A stretch of 64,000 nt of DNA from Nitrospirota bacterium (GCA_016235245.1 JACRLO010000006.1:1-64000), one strand, 5' to 3'; positions 1-9,768 are shown, numbered from the stretch's first letter. Notes: generated by a model not told the origin, from the sequence alone. A program made the numbers and translations.

Positions 1-154
1 TATTCGTAAAGATCGATCCCTGTGCCTCAAGCACTGCCCGGCTTGCATAATTTTCCGAGGCTATAAGAACAATCTTCTGATGCTCCCTGTTCTTTTCCTT
101 CTCTATAGCATCAAAAACTTCGGGGTCGCTGGTTTTCAGGCTTTCATTTATCAT
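1..154 (-). CDS. glyA: Serine hydroxymethyltransferase, N-terminal fragment (runs off window)
   Basis: The first 51 codons are present, starting at the ATG at 154 and leaving the window at position 1. The translation has a DPEVFDAI segment, then [15 protein letters not shown], the typical N-terminus of serine hydroxymethyltransferase, a PLP enzyme that makes glycine and methylene-tetrahydrofolate from serine. The start codon overlaps the end of rpiB by 11 nt, so the two are translationally coupled; an rpiB-glyA pair is common in bacteria. Active-site residues lie outside the window, so the call rests on the N-terminal motif and gene order. Confidence 0.9.
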   Translation of the reverse strand, partial: MINESLKTSDPEVFDAIEKEKNREHQKIVLIASENYASRAVLEAQGSIFTN

Positions 155-602
155 TGCTGTTTAAGGTTTCCTCTATTTTCTTGATTTTATTCAGTCGTCT
201 CATATGCCGCTCACCTTCGAAGGCTGTGCTCAGCCATGTCCGCACGATCTCCGAAGCCAGGTCTTTGCCGATAATCCTGCCGCCAAGGACAAGGACATTG
301 GCATCATTATGGAGCCGGCTCATTTTCGCGCTAAAAAGGTCATTACAGAGCGCTGCCCTGACATTCGGGAACTTATTCGCCACCATGGACATACCCAAGC
401 CAGTGCCACAGATCAAAACACCCATTTCAACTTCGCCGGCAGAAACCATATGTGAGACCTTTTCACCAAAATCCGGGTAGTCCACAGATTCCGTATTGTA
501 GGTGCCGCAGTCAACAATATCATGATTGAGCTCATTCAAAAGCTCAAGAACATTCTCTTTGAGGCCAAAGCCTGCATGGTCCGATCCGATTGCTATTTTC
601 AT
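144..602 (-). CDS. rpiB: Ribose-5-phosphate isomerase B
   Basis: A 152-residue cytosolic protein that interconverts ribose-5-phosphate and ribulose-5-phosphate in the pentose phosphate pathway. Family features are clear: N-terminal IAIGSDHAG, the ICGTG segment with the catalytic cysteine, and a C-terminal region with GERHMRRL. Length is normal for RpiB (about 145-155). It is the first gene of an operon with glyA, which overlaps its 3' end. No Shine-Dalgarno sequence precedes the ATG, and the -10 box of a good promoter ends only about 10 nt upstream, so the transcript may be leaderless. Confidence 0.95.
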   Translation of the reverse strand: MKIAIGSDHAGFGLKENVLELLNELNHDIVDCGTYNTESVDYPDFGEKVSHMVSAGEVEMGVLICGTGLGMSMVANKFPNVRAALCNDLFSAKMSRLHNDANVLVLGGRIIGKDLASEIVRTWLSTAFEGERHMRRLNKIKKIEETLNSNDK

Positions 603-611
603 TGAATTGTT

Positions 612-641
612 ATCTTATCCGAGATGGGAATTTCAAGTCAA
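612..641 (-). promoter_or_regulatory. Sigma-70 promoter of rpiB-glyA
   Basis: On the minus strand TTGACT (641-636) and TAAGAT (617-612) are separated by 18 nt. The predicted start, near 605, is about 3 nt before the rpiB ATG and there is no ribosome binding site, which would make a leaderless message. Confidence 0.55.
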
Positions 642-745
642 TAAAGGGTATACTCAAAAATTATCTCGTTTTATCGCCCGATATTTTGATCTTTTTTTCA
701 GGTAAACTAGAAGCAAAACAACTGCTTGTATCTTCAGGACATGAA

Positions 746-2359
746 ATGACAACAAATAAGGATACTTTTATTCCGGAAGGCTCGAAAAAACTCCTTCAGA
801 AGGAGTTGCAGCATATGGATAAGCCGGTAACCGTGGTTGCCGTGCTGTCAGAAGAACAAAACAAATCATTTAATGAATTCTGCAGAAAGCTCCTGAAGGA
901 ACTCTCTGCCCTGTCGGACAAGATCAGGCCTGTTATTGTGACACCGGACAGTGACATTGCAAAAAAATATCATGTAACCCGGACACCTACTCTCCTGATC
1001 GAGCCTGAGCGTTACGCCATAAGGCTCACCGGCGCCCCGGCAGGAGAAGAGGCCCGCACCTTTCTGATCGCGCTTCTCATGGCCTCTACAGGCAAGACCG
1101 TTCTCTCTGATGCATCAAAAAAACGCCTTTCTGAACTGAAAGATAATCGCAATTTAAAGGTCTTTGTGAGCCCCACCTGTCCCTATTGCCCCCTTCAGGT
1201 AATTCTCGCGATCTGCGCTGCCATAGAAAGAGAAGACCTGATCAGCACCGAGATCATTGAGATCTATGAGAACAAAGACCTCGCAACAGAGTTCAACGCC
1301 TTCTCCGTTCCCCAAACATTTGTGAACGACCAACCTGTTGGCATAGGCCTGCAGCCTGAAGAGGTCTTTGTCGAGGAAGTGCTGACAGCAGCACCTATTG
1401 AGGTCAAGCCTTTTGAAGGCAGCGGCACCATAGAGAAAGATCTCGCAATCGTCGGTGCCGGTCCTGCCGGTCTGACTGCTGCCATCTACGCTGAACGGAG
1501 CGGACTGCATGCTGTTGTCATTGAAAAGGGCAATATCGGCGGTCAGGTTGCCATAACCCCCCTGGTAGAGAACTATCCCGGCTTCACCCGAATCGGCGGC
1601 AAGACACTCATGGACATGATGGCACAGCAGGCAATCCAATATACTGACATTCACCAGGGCGAAGAGGTCCTCGAACTTCAGCGAAAGGGTGATTTCTTTG
1701 AAATCAGGACAAACAGCGCAGCCTACAGCGTAAAGGCCATCCTAATTGCTGCCGGCGCAGAATCCAGAAAACTGGACGTTCCAGGAGAGAAAGAGTTTCA
1801 GGGCCGCGGCGTCAGTTACTGCGCGTCCTGTGACGGGTATTTCTTCAAGGACGGCAAGAAGGTCTTCGTTGTCGGGGGCGGCAACACAGCAGCCACAGAA
1901 GCCCTCTATTTAAAGAATATCGGCGTTGATGTCACCATTGTTCACAGGAGGGACAAACTGAGGGCAGAGAAATTCCTGCAGGACAGTCTTGCCGCAAACA
2001 ATATCCCCACTATCTTCAACAGTACCGTGCATGAGATCAGGGGAGATAAGTTCGCAAAAGATGTTGTCCTTGAAAATACGATCGACGGCTCAAGGCGCAT
2101 CGTTCCGATAGACGGTCTGTTCATCGCCATAGGCTATGTCCCCAATAGCGGCCTGGCCAGGAAGCTCAACATCAAGATGGATGACGAAGGCTATATTAAA
2201 ATAGACAAGGCGCACAGGACCAATATTCCGGGAGTGTACGCTGCTGGTGATATTACCGGAGGATTCAAACAGATCGTCACTGCAGTGGGGCAGGGGGCGA
2301 CAGCTGCATCGACGATATTTGACGATCTTACGACTCCCTCAGAAAAATGGTATTCATAG
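746..2359 (+). CDS. Glutaredoxin-like / thioredoxin reductase fusion (AhpF-like FAD disulfide reductase)
   Basis: This 537-residue protein has two parts. The first ~215 residues form a double thioredoxin-fold (protein disulfide oxidoreductase-like) module whose second fold has the active-site motif CPYC. The C-terminal ~310 residues are a thioredoxin-reductase-type flavoprotein with GAGPAGL (FAD), the redox pair CASC, GGGNTA (NAD(P)H) and a GDITGG/QIVTA end. The order resembles AhpF, so electrons probably go from NAD(P)H through FAD and CASC to CPYC and then to a peroxiredoxin or other disulfide partner. The open frame extends to 590, but the first family-like residues and an AGGA site point to the ATG at 746. 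Confidence 0.85.
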   Translation: MTTNKDTFIPEGSKKLLQKELQHMDKPVTVVAVLSEEQNKSFNEFCRKLLKELSALSDKIRPVIVTPDSDIAKKYHVTRTPTLLIEPERYAIRLTGAPAGEEARTFLIALLMASTGKTVLSDASKKRLSELKDNRNLKVFVSPTCPYCPLQVILAICAAIEREDLISTEIIEIYENKDLATEFNAFSVPQTFVNDQPVGIGLQPEEVFVEEVLTAAPIEVKPFEGSGTIEKDLAIVGAGPAGLTAAIYAERSGLHAVVIEKGNIGGQVAITPLVENYPGFTRIGGKTLMDMMAQQAIQYTDIHQGEEVLELQRKGDFFEIRTNSAAYSVKAILIAAGAESRKLDVPGEKEFQGRGVSYCASCDGYFFKDGKKVFVVGGGNTAATEALYLKNIGVDVTIVHRRDKLRAEKFLQDSLAANNIPTIFNSTVHEIRGDKFAKDVVLENTIDGSRRIVPIDGLFIAIGYVPNSGLARKLNIKMDDEGYIKIDKAHRTNIPGVYAAGDITGGFKQIVTAVGQGATAASTIFDDLTTPSEKWYS

Positions 2360-2395
2360 TATAATAATCTATCTTAATATATTGGAGGACTTGTA

Positions 2396-2575
2396 ATGAA
2401 GATCGAACTTGAAGGAACACTTTTGAAAATGACCCCTGAAAATCCCAGGGAAAAAGAAGAGCTTAACCAGCTCTGGTCCATCATCATCGACTGCGTAAAG
2501 GAGAATAAAAAACTGGTTCCTGTTGGCCAGTACATCCCGGGCATGAAAGAGGTAGCTACCTTTAATATCGAGTAA
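2396..2575 (+). CDS. Small conserved-looking hypothetical protein (59 aa)
   Basis: A 59-codon frame from ATG 2396 to TAA 2573-2575 with a strong ribosome binding site (TTGGAGGA, 7 nt upstream). It begins MKIELEGTLLKMTPEN, is rich in Glu and Lys, has one cysteine (IIDCVKEN), and has no signal peptide or membrane segment. It lies between the disulfide reductase and a gene of unknown function, all in the same direction. I do not recognise the family. Confidence 0.7.
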   Translation: MKIELEGTLLKMTPENPREKEELNQLWSIIIDCVKENKKLVPVGQYIPGMKEVATFNIE

Positions 2576-2701
2576 CTGATTCCCGGTGGATGCATCAGAA
2601 GGCAGACCACGTTCATAAACCCGGTGATTCATGGCGGGGGAGAGGTCAACCTCTTTCTGCGCCTGTCCGGGAACCGCACATAATAAGACAGGAGGGCCGC
2701 A

Positions 2702-3178
2702 ATGGGTTACAGCATAGCACTATTGGGGGATAAGGAAGGATTCGACAAACGTCTTCTTTTCCATTCCTCTCTGGATGAGACAGAAATACGAAGCAGATTC
2801 GATGCATTCAAGGCAACATGCTCTGGCGTAGCCAGGGAACATCTTCCTTTCCGTTGCCCTGTAAAAAAAGTCGAGGGGGAAGGAGTGTTCGAACTCGTTC
2901 TCGACGAGCGCAACCTCAGCTATAATTTTGACACACTCATGCAGTTTCTGGCGGAGCTCGTCACGGCAGGGAAAATAAAGGCAGCAAAGGTGATGGACGG
3001 AGGAAGATTCGGGGCAAGCGCCTATGTGGTCACTCCGGGCATCTCGATGAAATTTGACTTTTTCCCTGCTAACGACATGATGACCAGAATTCAGAATGGC
3101 CAGCTTGCCTTCATGGATGCAATGAAGAACAGCAGCGGCATCACAGTCCGGCAGTATCTTGAGAAATTGAACGATTAA
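2702..3178 (+). CDS. Hypothetical protein (158 aa)
   Basis: The protein starts MGYSIALLGDKEGFDKRLL and is preceded by AGGAGG with proper spacing. It appears soluble, with two cysteines (KATCSG, PFRCPVKK) and no signal peptide. The mixed alpha/beta composition and the GGRFGASAYVV stretch suggest a compact globular fold. Its stop codon touches the GTG start of the aminotransferase, so the two are co-translated. I do not recognise the family and give no function. Confidence 0.75.
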   Translation: MGYSIALLGDKEGFDKRLLFHSSLDETEIRSRFDAFKATCSGVAREHLPFRCPVKKVEGEGVFELVLDERNLSYNFDTLMQFLAELVTAGKIKAAKVMDGGRFGASAYVVTPGISMKFDFFPANDMMTRIQNGQLAFMDAMKNSSGITVRQYLEKLND

Positions 3179-4363
3179 GTGGGCAATATATTCGCAGACA
3201 GAATCTCTGATGTGCCGAGGTCCTTTATCAGGGAAATCCTGAAACTGGCTGTGGACGAGTCTGTCATTTCTTTTGCCGGCGGCCTGCCAAACCGCGATCT
3301 GTTTCCTCTTGAAGAAATAAAGAAAGCAACAAACAAGCTCCTGGAAGCCTCAGGCAAGGACGTTCTGCAGTACAGTTCTTCTGAGGGTTTTATCGAACTG
3401 AGAGAGTGGATCGCAGACCGGTACCGGTCAAAACAGATCCATGTTCATCCTGATCATATCCTCATCACCTCAGGTTCGCAGCAGGGCATGGACCTCCTCG
3501 GCAAGACACTCCTGAACGACGGGGACAATGTCATTATTGAAGAACCCGGGTACCTCGGCGCGATCCAGGCATTTTCGATCTACAAATCAACCTTTCACCC
3601 GGTGCCGGTGAATGAAGAAGGAATAGAGCTCGATCCATTTCATGAGATTGTATCGAACCATTATGTAAAAATGTTCTACTGCGTGCCGAACTTTCAGAAC
3701 CCTTCAGGCATAAGCTATTCTGAAGAGAATCGAAAAGGTGTCACGCATATACTCAAGGGCAAACGGACGATCCTTGTTGAAGATGACCCTTATGGAGAAC
3801 TGCGTTTCCTCGGGAAAGAGAAACCATCGTTCTATCAGCTCATGCCCGAAAATACGGTGCTCCTCGGCTCATTTTCGAAGACGGTGGTCCCGTCCTTCCG
3901 CATAGGATGGATCGTTGCAAACAATGAGATCATGGAAAAACTGGTGATCGCCAAGCAGGCCTCTGACCTGCATACCAACTATTTTGGTCAGCGGATCATT
4001 CACCAGTATCTGAAGGACAATGATATAGACGAACATATCAGCAGGATCAGGCATGCGTATGGAAAGCAGAGGGACGCCATGGTAGGGGCGATACAGGAAT
4101 ATTTTCCGGCTGAGATCGCCTATACCCATCCGGAGGGAGGCATGTTCCTCTGGGTCACGCTTCCCCTGGGCATGTCTGCGATGCAGGTCTTCAAAGAAGC
4201 GGTCAGACAGAAGGTGGCCTTTGTACCGGGAGATCCCTTTTATGTAAACAGGAAGGACGTCACCACCCTCCGCCTCAACTACTCAAGCGTTGATGAGGAG
4301 ACGATCAGGATTGGCATCAACCGCCTCGGCAATGTGCTGAAGACCATGATCGCTGCAAAGTAG
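3179..4363 (+). CDS. PLP-dependent class I/II aminotransferase (LysN / MocR catalytic-domain type)
   Basis: A 394-residue fold-type I PLP enzyme. Landmarks: FAGGLPNRDLFP near the N-terminus, TSGSQQGMDLLGK (PLP phosphate cup), CVPNFQNPSG (the Asn-Pro substrate/PLP loop), EDDPYGEL (PLP-ring Asp/Tyr) and SFSKTVVPSFRIGW, whose lysine forms the Schiff base. This pattern fits the 2-aminoadipate/aromatic aminotransferase (LysN, KAT-II) group; there is no GntR DNA-binding domain, so it is an enzyme and not a MocR regulator. The start is GTG directly after the preceding stop. Exact substrate cannot be read from sequence. Confidence 0.88.
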   Translation: MGNIFADRISDVPRSFIREILKLAVDESVISFAGGLPNRDLFPLEEIKKATNKLLEASGKDVLQYSSSEGFIELREWIADRYRSKQIHVHPDHILITSGSQQGMDLLGKTLLNDGDNVIIEEPGYLGAIQAFSIYKSTFHPVPVNEEGIELDPFHEIVSNHYVKMFYCVPNFQNPSGISYSEENRKGVTHILKGKRTILVEDDPYGELRFLGKEKPSFYQLMPENTVLLGSFSKTVVPSFRIGWIVANNEIMEKLVIAKQASDLHTNYFGQRIIHQYLKDNDIDEHISRIRHAYGKQRDAMVGAIQEYFPAEIAYTHPEGGMFLWVTLPLGMSAMQVFKEAVRQKVAFVPGDPFYVNRKDVTTLRLNYSSVDEETIRIGINRLGNVLKTMIAAK

Positions 4364-4375
4364 ATCGTTGCATTA

Positions 4376-4777
4376 ATGAGAGCGAAAACAACAAATCTGC
4401 AAACACGTCTTTACCTCATCAGCGGCATCATCCTGCTCGTTGGTCTGAGCAGTTCCCTATGGATCTATCTGACTGCCGGAAATGATTCGCAGAGCGTTTT
4501 AGGCTATGAAATCGTGGGCGGGAATGCCTATCTCGTTACACCGGAAAATTCCAAAAAGTATGTACATGATTTAAAGCTCATGGGCGGGAATGCGGCTGTG
4601 TTTGCAGATGAAATCAGTCGCTGGTTTATCGGGTTGTGGCACGGCGAAGCGCTCGCAGTCACAGTAGCCTGCATTGCCGTCTTCATATCCCTTGGATGTT
4701 TCTTTGCGGCCAGGACCTCGCCACCCGGACAAGAACCTGATGCCCCGGCTGAACACAAACCGGTTGAGAACAAATAA
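4376..4777 (+). CDS. Small inner-membrane hypothetical protein with two membrane segments
   Basis: The 133-residue protein has a hydrophobic segment at about residues 12-33 and a second at about 92-113, enclosing a loop with two VGGNA/MGGNA-type stretches. The C-terminus is short, polar and Pro/Glu rich. It starts 12 nt after the aminotransferase and is probably the last gene of that operon. I do not recognise the family. Confidence 0.65.
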   Translation: MRAKTTNLQTRLYLISGIILLVGLSSSLWIYLTAGNDSQSVLGYEIVGGNAYLVTPENSKKYVHDLKLMGGNAAVFADEISRWFIGLWHGEALAVTVACIAVFISLGCFFAARTSPPGQEPDAPAEHKPVENK

Positions 4778-5099
4778 TCATAGTCTTAAAGATTATTTTT
4801 TGTTCTTCCTGAACTCAACATCATTAGAATACCCCAGAACCGCCTCATGTCCTTCCCCTGCTCCCACCCCCTAAGGCTCGTGCCATAGGAATTCGATAGA
4901 ATAAATGCCGCTATCGATCCTGAGCGTCAAGATCTGATTATGGGCTTGTCACCTTACGGGAACTTGACGTTGACGGTGTAGGGCTTAACTGCTACGGTTA
5001 GACATAAGCAAGCGCTCCCCACAAAATAAGCTTTTCGACAGGAGGAGACGAAAGGCAGCCTGATTTTAGGGAAAATGAACAGCACTATGGAGGTGCACT
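4778..5099 (+). other. Intergenic region, no gene seen
   Basis: About 320 nt between the membrane protein and the Tat-exported hydrolase. The last part holds the ribosome binding site of the next gene (ATGGAGGTGCACT just before ATG 5100). A TTGACG-containing stretch around 4963-5000 has no convincing -10 partner. I see no small ORF, RNA gene or clear repeat. Confidence 0.6.
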
Positions 5100-6152
5100 A
5101 TGGATGTTGACAGTGGATTAAACCGAAGGGATTTTCTGAAGTACGCAGCAGCGACAGGAGTTCTGGTTGCTGCCGGCGAGGCATTGAACCCCGGCGCAAT
5201 GGCAGAGGCTGCCACAGGTTTCACCGAAGTAGATAAATTGACAATCTGGATCCTGGCAGACAACTATTATGACACGAATGAGCCGGAGAGCAACAATATC
5301 ACAAAGCGCTACCGCTCAGTGGCTGGGAAATCGATGAGCGCGCAACACGGCCTTTCCTATTATATCGAGACGGTTGTCGGCGGGAAGACAAGCTCCTGTA
5401 TGTTCGATTTCGGACTTGACCCCGCAAGCGTGCTGAACAATATTGCATTGCTGGGGCTTGATATTGGAAAGACAAACGCCTTCAGCCTGAGCCACGGCCA
5501 TTACGACCACTATACAGGCGCGATCAGTATCCTCAAGCAGAACCAGTCCAAGATTGCTGCGGGAACGCCATTTTATGTGGGCGAGGAGGCCTTTGCCCGG
5601 AGATACACGCTGCGCCCCGGAGCAACAGAACCTACAGACATCGGGCAGCTGAGCAAAGAAGATCTCGAAGCCCTGGGAGTAAAGGTTGTGGAGACAAAAA
5701 CCCCGACTCAAATCATTCCCGGCGCATACGTCAGCGGAAAAATAGAGAGGATCACGAGCTATGAGAAAGTGCCTGCGTCTCAGCAAGTGAAGCGCGGCGA
5801 CAAGATCGAATCCGATATTTTTCCGGGTGAGCAGGCTGTTTTCTTTAACGTAAAGGGGAAAGGCCTGGTCGTTCTTTCCGGGTGTTCGCATTGCGGAATC
5901 GTTAACACAGTCAAACATGCGCAGAAGGTCTCCGCAACGGAGAAGGTACACGCGATAATGGGAGGGTTCCATCTTATTGTTGCGAAACCTGAACTTATTC
6001 AGAGCACTGTTGCGGATATCAAGGCAATGAAGCCCGACCATATCGTGGGGACCCACTGTACAGGGTTCAGGGCGATGATGGCTTTGAGCAAAGAAATGCC
6101 CGACGCTTTCACCATCAATACCTCGGGAACAAAATATACCTTTGGTGCATAG
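5100..6152 (+). CDS. Tat-exported metallo-beta-lactamase-fold hydrolase (dihydropteroate synthase-like MBL family)
   Basis: A 350-residue protein. The N-terminus has a twin-arginine motif (NRRDFLKYAA) and a hydrophobic segment ending at AMAEA, so it is probably folded in the cytoplasm and exported. The MBL metal-binding motif is SHGHYDHYTG, followed by LSGCSHCGIVNT, MGGFHL and GTHCTG, the arrangement seen in the archaeal 7,8-dihydropterin MBL group (MJ0301-like). A periplasmic copy is unlikely to work in pterin synthesis, so the substrate is unknown. It is transcribed alone and ends at a strong bidirectional terminator. Confidence 0.82.
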   Translation: MDVDSGLNRRDFLKYAAATGVLVAAGEALNPGAMAEAATGFTEVDKLTIWILADNYYDTNEPESNNITKRYRSVAGKSMSAQHGLSYYIETVVGGKTSSCMFDFGLDPASVLNNIALLGLDIGKTNAFSLSHGHYDHYTGAISILKQNQSKIAAGTPFYVGEEAFARRYTLRPGATEPTDIGQLSKEDLEALGVKVVETKTPTQIIPGAYVSGKIERITSYEKVPASQQVKRGDKIESDIFPGEQAVFFNVKGKGLVVLSGCSHCGIVNTVKHAQKVSATEKVHAIMGGFHLIVAKPELIQSTVADIKAMKPDHIVGTHCTGFRAMMALSKEMPDAFTINTSGTKYTFGA

Positions 6153-6170
6153 GCGTTAGGCCATAACAGA

Positions 6171-6200
6171 CAGGGGGAAGTGACATTTCACTTCCCCCTG
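6171..6200. terminator. Bidirectional terminator between convergent genes
   Basis: A perfect 12-bp stem (CAGGGGGAAGTG with its complement) around a 6-nt loop (ACATTT), placed between the stop codons of two convergent genes. It can end transcripts from both sides. Confidence 0.8.
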
Positions 6201-6215
6201 TGAAGTACTCTTCTT

Positions 6216-7472
6216 TTACGATCTTTCCCTTGCCATTTCATGGATCTTCTTCACCCTTTCGACAACCGGAGGATGAGAATAGTAAAATGCAGCGTATAAC
6301 GGATGGGGATGGAGATTCGAGAGATTGTCCTTCGAGAGTTTGATCAGAGATGTGGCAAGAGCATCCGGCTTTGGCGCAATCTCAACTGCAAACCTGTCAG
6401 CCTCGCGCTCATGTTTACGGGAAAACGCGCTAAATAATGGCGTAAAGGGAAAAGAGACAATACTAAAGACAAAGCTAAGGATCACCAGTTCAGCAAAAAA
6501 AGTGTTCCCTTTGATGCCGAATATCTCCGCAAGAATACCTGCCTTAAGAACCCTGAAGGCAATATACGCACCAGCCAAGGAAAGCGTTTCGAAGACAACA
6601 AGCATCTTCAGCACATGCTTTTTCTTCCAGTGTCCCCCTTCATGGGCCAGCACTGCAAGGACCTCGTCCTCATCCATCTTGTTCAGGAGCGTGTCGTACA
6701 AAACGATCCTTTTTGTCTTGCCGATGCCGGTGAAATACGCGTTCGTGTGATGGCTGCGCTTTGAGGCATCGATCTTAAAGACGCGGCTGATCCTGATGCC
6801 GGTCTTCTGCATCATCGCCTTTATCCTCTCCTCGAGGGTATCGCCCTCAAGCGGGGTGAATTTATTGAAGAGCGGTTCGATCACATACGGAGAGATATAC
6901 ATCATGAATATGCTGAAGACAAAAAAGAAGGACCAGACATAAAGCCACCAGAGCTCAGGGCTCTTCTGTATGATCCAGAGCCCGCAGACCAGAACAATGC
7001 CCATAAGCACGGTCGAGATGAGCGTTGACTTGATAAGGTCCGTGATCCAAAGCTTCACGGTCATGGTGTTAAAGCCGTATCTGTTCTCTATTTTAAACGT
7101 GTTGTACAGGCTGAAGGGGATCGAGAGCAGGGAGCCGGCATAACTCAGAATCAGAAAAAAGAGTATGCCCTGGATAATGAAGAAAGCGGAAAGAGAGGAT
7201 ATCCATGAGGAGTACAGCGCAAGCAGACCTCCATAGATAAAGACAAGGGTGATGATGTTGCTGATCACGGATTCGACAAGGCCGATGGTGTTATGCTCGA
7301 TCGTGTACGCATGGGACTTCTTCAACAGCGCCTCGTCAATATATCCCTCAAAACCGGGGGGTATCGCAAGGCCTTTCTCTTTCATATATCTGATATTGAT
7401 ATAGTCAAGCCAATAGTCCGCAGACTGGATCAGGACATAGGCAGCAAGAATGAGATACGCGGTTGTCTGCAT
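6216..7472 (-). CDS. M48 family membrane zinc metallopeptidase (Ste24/CAAX protease 1 type)
   Basis: A 418-residue integral membrane protease. The zinc motif appears as LAHEGGHWKKKH (HExxH) and the third ligand in HEREADRFAVE. Several hydrophobic segments occupy the first ~200 residues and two more flank the catalytic motif, as in Ste24 homologues. The N-terminal LDYINIRYMKEKGLAIPPGF is typical of the family. In bacteria these enzymes are thought to act on membrane-protein quality control; no prenylated substrate is implied. Confidence 0.9.
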   Translation of the reverse strand: MQTTAYLILAAYVLIQSADYWLDYINIRYMKEKGLAIPPGFEGYIDEALLKKSHAYTIEHNTIGLVESVISNIITLVFIYGGLLALYSSWISSLSAFFIIQGILFFLILSYAGSLLSIPFSLYNTFKIENRYGFNTMTVKLWITDLIKSTLISTVLMGIVLVCGLWIIQKSPELWWLYVWSFFFVFSIFMMYISPYVIEPLFNKFTPLEGDTLEERIKAMMQKTGIRISRVFKIDASKRSHHTNAYFTGIGKTKRIVLYDTLLNKMDEDEVLAVLAHEGGHWKKKHVLKMLVVFETLSLAGAYIAFRVLKAGILAEIFGIKGNTFFAELVILSFVFSIVSFPFTPLFSAFSRKHEREADRFAVEIAPKPDALATSLIKLSKDNLSNLHPHPLYAAFYYSHPPVVERVKKIHEMARERS

Positions 7473-7513
7473 GGGAACTATTATACCAGTCTGCTGGCAG
7501 TAATAGAGCGGGG

Positions 7514-8269
7514 CTAGATCTTCAGCACCCGGCTGAGAAAGGTCTTTGTGCGTTCTGCTTTCGGATTGGCAAAGATCTCTTCAGGTGCGCCGATCTCAAC
7601 GATCTCGCCCTTATCAAATACCACGATCCTGTCAGCGACCTCGCGTGCAAAACCCATTTCATGCGTTGCAATGATCGTTGTCATGCCCTCGTTCACCAGA
7701 CCCTTTATGACCCCAAGCACTTCGCCGACCATTTCAGGGTCAAGGGAGGATGTAGGCTCATCAAATAGCATTGCCTCTGGCTTCATCGCAAGGGCCCTCG
7801 CAATTGCAACCCGCTGCTGTTCACCACCCGAGAGCTGATCAGGATAGCTGTTTATCTTTGATTCAAGATTTATTCTCCGCAGAAGCGATACTGCCTGCTC
7901 AGTGGCCGCTTCTTTGTTCACACTGAGAACGCTCATGGGAGCCTCGATAATATTTTCAAGCACAGTCATATGAGGGAAAAGATTGAACTGCTGAAAAACC
8001 ATGCCGACCTTGAGCCGTATCCGGCGTATTGCCTCAAGGTCTTCCCTGGAAGGCCTCACCCTGTTGATCGAATGCAGCTCAAGGGAATCGACCAGGATCT
8101 CGCCCTTCTCGAAATATTCGAGGCCATTGATACATCTCAGGAACGTGCTCTTGCCGCTGCCTGAGGGGCCGATACAGACAACCACCTCACCCTTGTTGAT
8201 CTCAAGGTTAATACCCCTGAAGAGCTGTTGCTCGCCAAAGGCCTTATGCAGATCCCTGACCGTGATCAT
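7514..8269 (-). CDS. Polar amino acid ABC transporter, ATP-binding protein (GlnQ-type)
   Basis: A 251-residue ATPase with Walker [11 protein letters not shown]-loop [12 protein letters not shown], signature LSGGEQQR, Walker [10 protein letters not shown] and the switch histidine in ATHEMGF. The sequence is typical of the polar amino acid uptake family. Its ATG overlaps the TGA of the upstream fused binding protein/permease by 4 nt, so the two are translationally coupled and form one transporter. Confidence 0.93.
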   Translation of the reverse strand: MITVRDLHKAFGEQQLFRGINLEINKGEVVVCIGPSGSGKSTFLRCINGLEYFEKGEILVDSLELHSINRVRPSREDLEAIRRIRLKVGMVFQQFNLFPHMTVLENIIEAPMSVLSVNKEAATEQAVSLLRRINLESKINSYPDQLSGGEQQRVAIARALAMKPEAMLFDEPTSSLDPEMVGEVLGVIKGLVNEGMTTIIATHEMGFAREVADRIVVFDKGEIVEIGAPEEIFANPKAERTKTFLSRVLKI

Positions 8270-9768
8270 CTGCGTTTCCCCTTCAGCTTCTCTTCAAGAC
8301 TGCGCGCAAAAAGGGAAAGCGGATAGCTCATCGCAAAATAAAGGACGGCAACGATCAACCCGAGTTCAAAGAATCTTAGGGTCGATGCAGCAAGTATGGT
8401 ATAGGTCTTCGTGAGCTCGACCATCGCAATGATAGAGACCAAAGAAGAGTCTTTAAAAAGCGCAATAAAATCGTTCGTCACACCCGGCAGTGCTATCCTG
8501 AAGGCCTGGGGCAGTATGACCCTCTGCAAGGCCATGCCCTGCGTCATGCCGAGCGACAGCGCTGCCTCCATCTGTCCTTTTGGAATTGCACTGATACCTG
8601 CCCTGTACAGCTCCGCCTCATATGCGGCATAGTTCATGCCGAGCCCAAGGAATGCGGCAGCAAAAGGACTGAGGGAAATGCCGATATTCGGCAACCCGTA
8701 ATAGAGGATATACAGCTGGATAAGGAGCGGCGTTCCGCGATAGACCTCAATATACGCAGTAGCGAGATTGCTGAAGGGCGGCCTGCTGTACAGTCTCACA
8801 ACCGTCAGCAGAAGCCCAAGGCATATCGCCAGTGCCATGGCTGTTGCCGAGATGAAAATCGTAAGACCGGCTCCCTTCAGAAGCATGGGGAAGAAGGTAT
8901 GGACCGGTGCCTTCTTGCTCTCCTCAAGTCCGCTGCTGCCTGATGAATCCTGCAGGTTCTTATACAGTTTTTCCTGCGTCGCGTTCCAGAGGTCCCACTT
9001 TTCGTATATCTTTTTAAGTTCACCAGATGTGAGGAGTTTTGCGAGGATATCATTGATGGCCTTCTGGAGATCAGCATCGCCCTTGCGCACGGCAATGGCA
9101 TAAAACCCCTCGCCCATTGGCGCTCCGGCATATTTCAGTTTCGGATTCGGCTTGCCATAGTACGCAGCGATCGGAAGGTCAAGAAGCACCGCATCGATCC
9201 TGCCGATCGCAAGGTCCTCGTACGGCTCGACCTGACCGGGATAGATCTTTACGTCAACGCTGCCGATCTTTGTCAGGATATCCTGCGCAACCGTGCCTGA
9301 AAGGGTCCCGACCTTCCTGCCCTTCAGATCATCCATGGTCTGGATGGCTGTCTCTTCCTTTCTGACAACGAGCTGCTCAGTATAGATATAGTAGGGGACC
9401 GAGAAGAGCACTTCCTGCTCTCTCTGGGGCGTGATCTCGATGCCGTTCATCGCAATATCATAATCGCCCCTCTGCAGACCGGGGACAAGACTGTCCCATG
9501 CATTCTGGGACTGCTTTGCCTTTACGCCCAACTCACGGGCAATGGCATCGGCAATATCGACCTCAAATCCGATCAGTTTTGAAGGGTCCCTGGGGTCAGG
9601 GAAGATATAAGGAGCGCCGCCTTCTGCATCAGAGCCCCAGAGCAGGTACCCGCGCTTTTTTATCTCATCGAGAGCAGCCGGCTTTGACTGGGACGGCACA
9701 GCCCAATAAAGCAGCAGCCCAAGACCCAGGAGCAAAGATAGTATTCTGATATAACTCCTCACATTCAT
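8266..9768 (-). CDS. Fused amino acid ABC transporter substrate-binding protein and permease
   Basis: About 500 residues. From the chosen start ([10 protein letters not shown]) there is a signal anchor, a ~240-residue family 3 solute-binding domain ([38 protein letters not shown]), then a GlnP-like permease with the EAA-type loop [20 protein letters not shown]. The frame is open to 9858, but that would add about 30 residues overlapping the Smr gene. ATG 9768 follows GGAGAGG closely. Such fusions hold the binding domain at the membrane. Glutamine or another polar amino acid is likely, but specificity is not readable. Confidence 0.88.
   Translation of the reverse strand: MNVRSYIRILSLLLGLGLLLYWAVPSQSKPAALDEIKKRGYLLWGSDAEGGAPYIFPDPRDPSKLIGFEVDIADAIARELGVKAKQSQNAWDSLVPGLQRGDYDIAMNGIEITPQREQEVLFSVPYYIYTEQLVVRKEETAIQTMDDLKGRKVGTLSGTVAQDILTKIGSVDVKIYPGQVEPYEDLAIGRIDAVLLDLPIAAYYGKPNPKLKYAGAPMGEGFYAIAVRKGDADLQKAINDILAKLLTSGELKKIYEKWDLWNATQEKLYKNLQDSSGSSGLEESKKAPVHTFFPMLLKGAGLTIFISATAMALAICLGLLLTVVRLYSRPPFSNLATAYIEVYRGTPLLIQLYILYYGLPNIGISLSPFAAAFLGLGMNYAAYEAELYRAGISAIPKGQMEAALSLGMTQGMALQRVILPQAFRIALPGVTNDFIALFKDSSLVSIIAMVELTKTYTILAASTLRFFELGLIVAVLYFAMSYPLSLFARSLEEKLKGKRR

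Noticed and set aside
590-745. N-terminal extension of the disulfide reductase from ATG 590
   Set aside because: It would overlap rpiB, has no family similarity, and ATG 746 has a better site.
4963-5000. MerR-type or sigma-70 promoter in the TTGACGTTGACGG stretch
   Set aside because: No symmetric operator and no -10 box at a usable distance.
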